Positions 57,606 to 64,000 of a DNA stretch of 64,000 bases are shown here, in pieces (positions within the stretch are counted from its first letter, which is position 1; each line of letters starts with the position of its first letter). The stretch is from Coix lacryma-jobi var. lacryma-jobi (lineage: Eukaryota; Streptophyta; Magnoliopsida; Poales; Poaceae): assembly GCA_009763385.1 (NCBI GenBank), contig CM019825.1, forward strand, positions 120,523,131 to 120,587,130. The letters are read 5' to 3'. The notes below the pieces were generated by a model. That model was not told the origin of the DNA and searched no databases. It saw only the letters and a list, made by a program, of their open reading frames with translations. The position numbers and the translations under genes were made by a program.

Positions 57606-57864
57606 CTCCCTCCATCCCAAATTACAAGACATTCCAAGAATCTTAGAGAGTTAAAGTTTTTCAACTTCGATCTAATTTATATAATAAGATAATAATATTT
57701 ATAATATCAACTAAGTACAATTAGATTCTTCATTAGTTATATTTTCATAGTATACATATTTGATGTTATAAATCTTTGTATTTCTCTCTAAAATTTTGAT
57801 CAAAGTTAAAAAACTTTGACTTTCCAAGATTTTTGGAATGTCTTGTAATTTGGGATGGAGGGAG
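57606..57864. mobile_element. Stowaway MITE, near-perfect hairpin
   Basis: A 259-bp element starting CTCCCTCCATCCCAAATTAC with long, almost perfect inverted arms (at least 50 bp) and TA on both sides. The pairing quality suggests a young copy. Confidence 0.9.
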
Positions 57865-58239
57865 TACATTATACGCACACGAGCGAAATTTACAAGATCT
57901 CCCTGGTGTCATTGAGTACTTCAAAATGTCGATCCAACACCCTGAAACGGAGTAGCCACTCATACGAATGAAAAATTTGGGATTCTTTTCTTTTCTTTTT
58001 TTTGTCCAAGTCTACAGGTAACAGAATTATGAATTTTGATATTTCTGAAACATAGCAGCCGTTGTAAGAACAGGGTTCACATTCAGAATCAAGAGACAGC
58101 TTGTTACTAGGTATACTCTCTTCGTCCCTATATATTATATGTAAGACGTAACCACTTTATTCGTATCCTATAATAACATAGATACAGTAGTACTAGTGTT
58201 GAAAAAGAGAATGCATTCCTTGGTCTTACAAAGAGATGG

Positions 58240-59351
58240 AAGAGCATCTCCAACAACTTTGTAAAATTTACTTGGTATATCTTGATTTTTAGGAATTTGC
58301 TATTTCATTTGGCAAGTAAAAAAAAAGTATCTCCAACAACTTTGTATCCAACTTGGTAAAAACCAAAAAAGTTGGCCCACCTGGCCCGATTCAAATCTGT
58401 TCGCGTCTGTTCGCGTCTCGACACCGCGCCGATCCTCCTCGACACCGCGACGGTTCTCCTCCTCGACACCGCGCCGCCGCTTCCTCCTCCACACTTCTTC
58501 TCCGACGTGCCCAAACCCGAAGAGATGAAGGGAAGCCTTGCCGGTGACTAGCTTCAGTGTCTGCTTCTGTTCGTCATGGTGCATCTTGAGTAGTGCTTCA
58601 GTGTCTACAGTAGTACCCATAGCTGACACCAGATGCAGACCCTCCTCATATGAATCCATCTCATCTCCTTCATGATCGTTCAGCTCAAGCTCAGGGGCAT
58701 CAGCCATGGTCGCAGGATCAGGCCGAAGCACGCACTCGCCATCTGCGACGATCTCAAAAGCCAAATCCTGCAACCCGCTTATCACGACCGCCTTCAGATC
58801 ACCATTACCAAAGCGATCCATGATGGTAGCCGCGACGGCGTCCGCTGCCGCCTTTTGCGCCGCGCCGTCCCTGCAGTCCGACGGGAGGAAGAACTCCAGC
58901 ACGCACTCATCCCAACCGCCGCCGCCGCCGCGGCGCAGCTGCGCGCACACCGCGAGGGCAGCCGGCTAGGCCGCAGAACCGCGCGTGGTGCGCTAGCGGG
59001 TACGCGTCCATGGAGTACTTGGTGACGTCGGCGCAGAAGCGGGGCCGGCGCGCCGCGGCCGCCTCCTCGACGAGCCTGCCCCGGACGGGCCGCAGGTGGT
59101 GCTCGACGCAGGCCTCGTAGATGGGGGACGGCGCGGGAAAGCTTTCGCGGGCGCGGGAGGGAGGACGTCGCGGCCGAAATCGGATACGGAGTTCAGCACC
59201 GCCCGCGGATAGTTACGCGCGCGTGACCCTCCTTTTAGCAAGTTTGGAAATTTACAAAATGACTTTACCAAGTTGTTGGAGAGGTGTTTTGTGTTTTTGC
59301 CAAAATAATAAAGATACAAAGTGGATTTGAGAAGTTGTTGGAGATGCTCTT
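58240..59351. mobile_element. Pack-type transposon with long inverted repeats and captured gene fragment
   Basis: Ends AAGAGCATCTCCAACAACTT and its exact complement. Each arm of about 110-130 bp carries a second subterminal copy of CTCCAACAACTT (58334 and the complement near 59269). Long arms suggest a Mutator-like element, but no 9-bp target duplication is visible, so PIF or hAT origin is possible. The GC-rich interior (58380-59220) is host-gene sequence in minus orientation. Confidence 0.65.
58537..59130 (-). pseudogene. Captured fragment of a NIN-like protein (NLP) gene
   Basis: Minus-strand coding-like sequence inside the Pack-type element. Read from about 59130 it gives YEACVEHHLRPVRGRL, FCADVTKYSMDAYPLAHHAR and FCGLAGC. 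After a one-base shift near 58955 it gives VCAQLRRGGGGGWDECVLEFFLP and an acidic tail. The order EHHL, FC-D-(T)-Y-(x)-YPL-HHAR, then (D)-VLEFFLP is that of the conserved GAF-like region of plant NLP transcription factors, which mediate nitrate responses. No RWP-RK or PB1 domain is present, so this is a fragment without expected transcription-factor function. Confidence 0.65.
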
Positions 59352-59603
59352 ACATCTTATATAATGTAGGAAGGAGGGAGTATTTCATCAGAGAAAAATA
59401 ATATTATTTGTCCTAAGGCATAATATAAGTTATCTTGCTTGAATTCACAAAAAAGATTATCTTGCTTGCACGATCAATGTAAACAGCCATCCAACCTTCC
59501 ATCAACAACATCCCCACAGCTAATATGCACTCCGAGATCTCTCCAGCCACATGACGAACCCTGCTGACTCTGTTTTCCTCTGCCACGATCAATTGACCAG
59601 AAG

Positions 59604-60960
59604 CTATCCCCAGCTTGTGTAAAGCGGCATGCGAGAAGAATGAGGTTGCTGCTGCATGCTCCGGCTGTTCGCACTAATAAAGCCCTGCAGGAGGCTCTGC
59701 GCAGCTTTTGCTTGGTCCAGTGTGCCCTGGATCTCCAACACCAGCAATAGACTCCAAAGAACAATTTGGAATCCTCAGTTCAATAGTGCTCGAGAACCTT
59801 CTGCCAAAGTAAGGTATTTTCAATGAAATCTGTACAGGTAAAATTAAAATTATGTTTAGGAAGGAAGGCCTCCAAAGTCATACCCGGTAGCACTTGTCAG
59901 TCCTCTGTAATCCTCGCGTCCATGAATTTGTCCAGCAGCCTGTGCGATGATAAAATTTAAATGATATTGCTAGTACACAAAAAGTTAATGGTATTTCATA
60001 ACTAATCCTGAAAAAGAATATTTGAGCTATATCCTGCGATGAGAAGACCAATAGGAGCAATACTTGAAATCACAATCCATAAAAAAAACACCAATACTAA
60101 GATCAGCTAAAACAAAACAATATCCCAAAGGGATAACTAAAAAACTTAATAAAATGGATATGACTGCTATAGAGGGACCAATGCTAAATAAAGGAATCTC
60201 TCCTCCTTGAGATTTTCTGATAGGCATAGACAAAATCAAGAAAAAACAGTTGAAACCAAGAGCGGCAGAGTACATCCCAGCAGCCAAATATATATTGAAC
60301 CAAGTTGCAAGTGACAACAAATACGAAGAGTTGCACCACTGTGACCATTGCTGCCACAGAAGTGACAGCTAAGACATCAACATATAACTTTTCCCCCCAA
60401 TATTCTGGACTTCTGGAGTACCACCTAATTATGGAACAGAACAGGGAGCTTCTAATGGAAATTTTAGGTGATGGCCATTTGCAAAAGAGGGAAGTTCGCG
60501 TCAAAGATGTACCTCAGTATAGTCATAAGCATCTGAATTTCCATCTCTTGTGATGCCTAATTGCTGTGTACCCCTACTAGAGTAGTTATCAGCAGGCACA
60601 TGGTCACGATAGGAACGATGAGACATATGATCCGCACCAGGACTGAAAGCAGAGGGAAGTTCTCTAGTAGGAAAGCGTGTGGATGCTGCATATCTCTCAT
60701 AAGCAACTGATGGGGCATTACTAGTAAACATAGGGCTTCCACTAGGATAATCTCTTTTAGAGAAGTAGTCTACAGGATGTGCATCAGAAGGATCACGAGG
60801 TGCACTTTCGTTCAATTCGGTCTTCCATATGGTATAGTACTGGAAGGTCGTCCATATGGTGGATCGTTGGCAGGCCTTCCATATGGATCCCCTCGACACG
60901 CCCGTGCTGCCCGCCTCTCCATGCGCACAACAATCAAAGATCTCCCAGGAAGAATGACGG
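59604..60960 (-). pseudogene. KH-domain RNA-binding protein gene fragment with introns
   Basis: Three minus-strand exons with splice signals. The first, 60960-60513 (end exact, start cut by a LINE), encodes a serine/tyrosine-rich region with DPYGRP repeats, FTSNAPSVAYERYAAST and YDYTE before donor GTACAT. The second, 59939-59884, reads AAGQIHGREDYRGLTSAT. The third, 59800-59604, begins the last KH domain (IELRIPNCSLESIAGVG) and, after an internal deletion removing the GxxG loop, ends EIQGTLDQAKAAQSLLQGF. This pattern is that of plant KH proteins related to HEN4/At4g18375. Frame shifts in the first exon and the KH deletion make it a pseudogene; the upstream part is missing. Confidence 0.65.
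59962..60207 (-). pseudogene. ndhA: Plastid ndhA fragment in nuclear DNA (NUPT)
   Basis: Minus-strand sequence encoding IPLFSIGPSIAVISILLSFL, VIPLGYCFVLADLSIGVF and, after a small internal deletion, ISYEIPLTFCVLAIS. These are consecutive segments of subunit NdhA of the chloroplast NADH dehydrogenase-like complex. Only about 245 bp is present, with a frame disturbance (SIGVFFMDCDF) and a deletion, so it is a decayed plastid insertion. It lies within the intron of the KH gene fragment. Confidence 0.85.
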
Positions 60961-62914
60961 TCTAGGCGGAGTGTGAGGCTCGCTGCCAAATCGGCCTTCC
61001 GCGACCCGCATCCAGAGAAGCAGGCCCGCCGTGTCCTCCTAAACAAGTGGGCTGGGAGAGTGGATAATGATGGCTCCAACACTCCGGACCCAACCATCGT
61101 CGAGGGCGAGAGATTCCAGGAAGCCTTCCGTGATGACGTACCATCCGAGCGACGGGACTTCATGTGTCGTCTATTTCCTCTGCTGGGCAGCAGGGTGGCT
61201 TGGCCTGACCCGTGCAGGTCCTGAGCCCCGCGCACGCTCTCTCCACCACCCTGCAGAAGCGTTTCACTATGAGTCACAACAACCTTGTTATTTGGAATGT
61301 GCGCGGCCTCAACAACCGGGCGCGCCGAAGCGTCCGTAACATCGTCTCCCAGCAGCGTGCTTCGATCGTTTACGTCCAAGAAACAAAAATCTCAGACCTC
61401 TCGGCTGCTATGAATATTGAATTAACTGGGTTCAATTATGACTTTGCCTTCCTTCCGGCTGTGGGGGTGGTGGGCGGTGCATGTACCTCCTGGCGGAGGG
61501 ACATCTGGGAAGTGTCCTTAGCCATGCGACGCCGCTTCTCCATCACCATCACTCTGTCCTCTGTTGCTGCTCAACATCAATGGTGGCTGACCAACGTCTA
61601 CGGTCCAGTCCTTCGATCGGAAAAGAACGCTTTCTTGCAAGAGTTCTGTGACGCTCGAGCAGCCTGCCTCGGGCCGTGGCTGGCATGTGGTGATTTTAAT
61701 CTTATTTACAAGGCCGCTGACAAAAACAATGGCAGGCTGCACCGGGGGCTTATACGCGCCTTTCGCGACACGATCGACTCCTTGCAGCTGGATGAGTTGC
61801 ACCTCAACGGCCGTCTGTACATGTGGTCCAATGGAAGGGACAGCCCCACCCTTGAGCGCCTTGATCGTGCTTTTGCCTCTGTCGAGTGGCTGCAGCTCTT
61901 CTCCAACCACCACCTTCGAAGCCTCTCGTCGGACACCTCGGATCATGCGCCGCTGCTCCTCATCCTCAACTCCCAGCCACGGGCCGTCCCTCGATTCCGT
62001 TTTGAGCAGTTCTGGACCAGAATCGACGGCTTTGTGGACACTGTCGCGACAGCTTGGGGGCCGCCAAACCCCGACATCGACGCCTGCAAGAACCTTGACG
62101 TCAAGCTCCAGCGTCTGGCGCGTGCCCTGCGGAGCTGGCGCGCCACGCATGTGGGCAACATTGTGTTCCAGCTCGCCGCGACACGCATCATTATCAACAG
62201 CTTCGATGTCGCCTAGGAGTCTCGGGCCCTTTCACCGGGTGAGCTTGAGCTGCACAGGAAGCTGAAGGCTCACGTGTTCGGCTTGGCTTCGTTAGCCCGC
62301 ACCATGGCGAGGCAGCATACCCGCACGCGTCAGCTGCGTGACGGTGATGCATGCACAAGATTCTTCCATCTACAAGCGTGCCACTGACAGAGGAAAATTT
62401 ACATGCTTGTTGTTGCACATAAGGGCCAAACTTTCTCAGAGGATGAAGCCAAGGAAGAGGTCGTCTACAGCTACTACAACGCCATCCTGGGCACGACCTT
62501 TATTCGTACTCACAGGATCAACCTCCCTCAGCTGGATTTGCCGCGCCTAGACCTTCAGGGCCTCGCCTTGCCTTTCTCGCCCGAGGAGATCGCGCGTGCA
62601 GTCAAGGACTCTCCCTCGGACAGAGCCCTCGGTCCGAATGGATTCGGTGCCGGATTTTTGAAGGCGGCTTGGTCCGTGGTTGGCTGTGACATCGTGTGCG
62701 CGTTCCATGCTCTGTGGGACATGGACTTCAGGAATTTTAACTGCGTCAGCGAGGCGGTTATGGTGCTGCTTCACAAGACTCGGTCCCCGGAGACCCTCCG
62801 CGATTACAGGCAAATTAGCCTGATACACTCGATTGGGAAGCTATTCGCCAAGACTCTAGCTCTGCGTCTGCAGTTGCACATGCCAGACCTCATCAAGCTC
62901 AACCAGTCTGCTTT
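60961..62914 (+). mobile_element. 5'-truncated L1-like LINE, third copy, cut by an LTR element
   Basis: Begins abruptly in the last part of ORF1 (60961-61224: SRRSVRLAAKSAFRDPHPEK to a stop) and continues into ORF2. It ends in the middle of the reverse transcriptase, where a reverse-oriented LTR starts at 62915. The 3' end is outside the window. Related to the second LINE (shared GDFNLIYKAADKNNGR). Confidence 0.8.
61269..62914 (+). pseudogene. LINE ORF2: endonuclease and start of reverse transcriptase (third LINE)
   Basis: One reading frame from ATG 61269 with only two stops, TAG at 62214-62216 and TGA near 62382. Endonuclease motifs are WNVRGLNNRARRSV, VQETKISDLS, ACGDFNLIYKAADKNN and SDHAPLLLIL; RT begins with LGPNGFGAGFLKAAW and IHSIGKLFAKTLALRL. 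It is truncated at LIKLNQSAF by the LTR insertion. Confidence 0.85.
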
Positions 62915-63535
62915 TGAAAGGATCAAATCAGCCTAGAGGGGGGTGAATAGGTGATTTTCTGCAATCTAAAACTTCACAAACTAAAACTTGTAGTTAGATA
63001 ACCACCATTATTACCGGTTTGTTTGGGTAGGTACTATCGGGTATGAAACACTGATACTACCGACACAAACAAACGACACTACCGGAGCCCTAAAGAGAAA
63101 CTACAAATCCAATGCATGCGAGCTATGAATGTAATACAAATAAACGCCCCACTTCCCTAAGTATTGTCGATGAAGATTCTAGCCTCTCCAAGCCTTGGTT
63201 GCTTCCCACGGTGTAGATCGAGCCTTCCCAACCGAAGAAAGGGATAGAGAGAGGAAGAACACGAGGAATACAAGTAGAACCGTAATATCCAAAGTAGACA
63301 ACAACAAGCACACGGGACACAACGATTTATCCCGAGGTTTGGCCAAACCACTAAGGAGTGCCTACGTCCTCGTTGTTGAGGTGACCACCAAGGTCAGAGT
63401 CTCTTTCACCTCCTTGCCTCACTCAAGCAACCACACAGGCTACTAGAGTTTCTCCACTAGAAATCACAGGGGAAATACAAACACTTCGGGGAGCCCTCAC
63501 AAATGAAATAACACGGGCTACCACGAAGAACACCT
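62915..63535 (-). repeat. Copia-type LTR, reverse orientation, partial
   Basis: Read on the minus strand its end is CTATTCACCCCCCTCTAGGCTGATTTGATCCTTTCA-like, the same layout as the Sirevirus LTR end (CCCATTCACCCCCCTCT then CTTCA). It enters the LINE reverse transcriptase and is itself interrupted at 63536. The rest is beyond the second LTR or the window. Confidence 0.6.
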
Positions 63536-64000
63536 TGAAGGACCGAGAAGCTACCCGAAAGCGACCAGAGGGGGGGTGAATGGGAGCTTCAAAAATTTCC
63601 TTTCGGAAACTAGATGCCACTGTCCCAAGATCAACCCCAAAGGCGAAACCTAGAGCTTGCTAATGTCCACGACCCTAGATGTAGGGTGGATGCTTCCTAG
63701 AAGCACAGCGGGACACTAGACAACCCTAGAAAGCCAACCCAAAAGACGGAACTCAAATCCAATCAAGAACGAACGAACTGCGAACGAAGACGCGCGAAAC
63801 TGCAGCGACCGGACTCTGGCCTGCGTCCGGTCAGCAGGGACCGGACGCGTCCGGTCGTCAGAAAACAGCTCTGGGAGCTCTCTGTTCGCGACCGGACGCA
63901 CGGAGCTCAAGCGTCCGGTCGTTCACTGAGCGTCCGGTCAGATGAGACAATGACACGGGAACAGTGCAAGCGTAGCGTCCGGTCGAAATGCAAACAGAGC
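63536..64000 (-). repeat. Sirevirus-like LTR, reverse orientation, partial
   Basis: Reverse complement of the 3' part of the Sirevirus LTR: TGAAGGACCGAGAAGC, then the GGGTGAATGGGAGCTTC block and, from about 63800, GCGTCCGGTC repeats. Runs off the window end, so whether it is a solo LTR or a full element cannot be told. Confidence 0.85.

Larger units (their letters stand above)
58116..59382. mobile_element. Stowaway-like element split by a Pack-type transposon
   Basis: Left arm TATACTCTCTTCGTCCCTATATATTATATGT region (58112 onward) pairs with the right arm ACATCTTATATAATGTAGGAAGGAGGGAGTA region ending at about 59382. The intervening 58240-59351 is a separate inverted-repeat element. Boundaries are approximate. 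Confidence 0.55.

Noticed and set aside
58231..59360. Target duplication for the Pack-type element
   Set aside because: Flanks AAGAGATGG and ACATCTTAT do not match; alternative placements gave only partial matches, so superfamily is left open.
59940..60504. Membrane-protein gene on the minus strand
   Set aside because: The hydrophobic frame is the decayed plastid ndhA fragment plus flanking intron sequence, not a nuclear gene.

Overview
This is a stretch of plant nuclear DNA, most likely from a panicoid grass (Andropogoneae such as sugarcane, Miscanthus or sorghum are my best inference). Pointers are the very high load of nested LTR retrotransposons, Sirevirus-type copia LTRs full of CCGG palindromes, Stowaway and other small inverted-repeat elements, L1-type LINEs, and one intron-rich host gene of a conserved plant family. 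I see no tRNA or rRNA genes and no prokaryotic features.

Layout. 1-1030: two small inverted-repeat elements in low-copy DNA. 1031-20469: a complete but mutated Athila-lineage Ty3/gypsy element (target duplication CTTCA). Its pol carries a 174-bp hAT-type MITE, and its 3' LTR is split by a second gypsy element (10558-19860, duplication AGTAG). That inner element has gag and protease but no reverse transcriptase or integrase, and carries intron-containing ORFs on the opposite strand. 20839-23306: a solo Sirevirus-like LTR (duplication ATAGG) sitting in an AT-rich AAACTTT-repeat tract. 24665-30155: the one recognisable host gene, an ALIX/BRO1-domain ESCRT-associated protein in eight exons, with three frame lesions in exon 2. 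30754-49133: a full-length L1-like LINE on the minus strand (13-bp duplication), interrupted in ORF1 by a complete Sirevirus copia element (36461-47804, duplication GCTGG). 49242-56079: a GC-rich PIF/Tourist-like element (TAA duplication) holding a second minus-strand LINE (49964-55538). 56080-59400: low-copy DNA with Stowaway elements and a Pack-type transposon carrying a fragment of a NIN-like (NLP) transcription-factor gene. 59604-60960: a broken, still intron-containing KH-domain gene fragment whose intron holds a piece of plastid ndhA. 60961-64000: a third, 5'-truncated LINE on the plus strand, cut by Sirevirus-type LTRs in reverse orientation.

The most unusual signals are not genes. (1) All three Sirevirus-type LTR copies hold a tandem array of six hairpins with a nearly constant loop and stems that change on both sides so that pairing is kept. 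(2) The Athila element repeatedly uses a 12-bp perfect palindrome TGGCGGCCGCCA, or variants of it, in pairs spaced at exactly 20 bp, in the LTRs and at several internal sites. (3) The inner gypsy element carries a predicted spliced antisense gene with phase-compatible exons.
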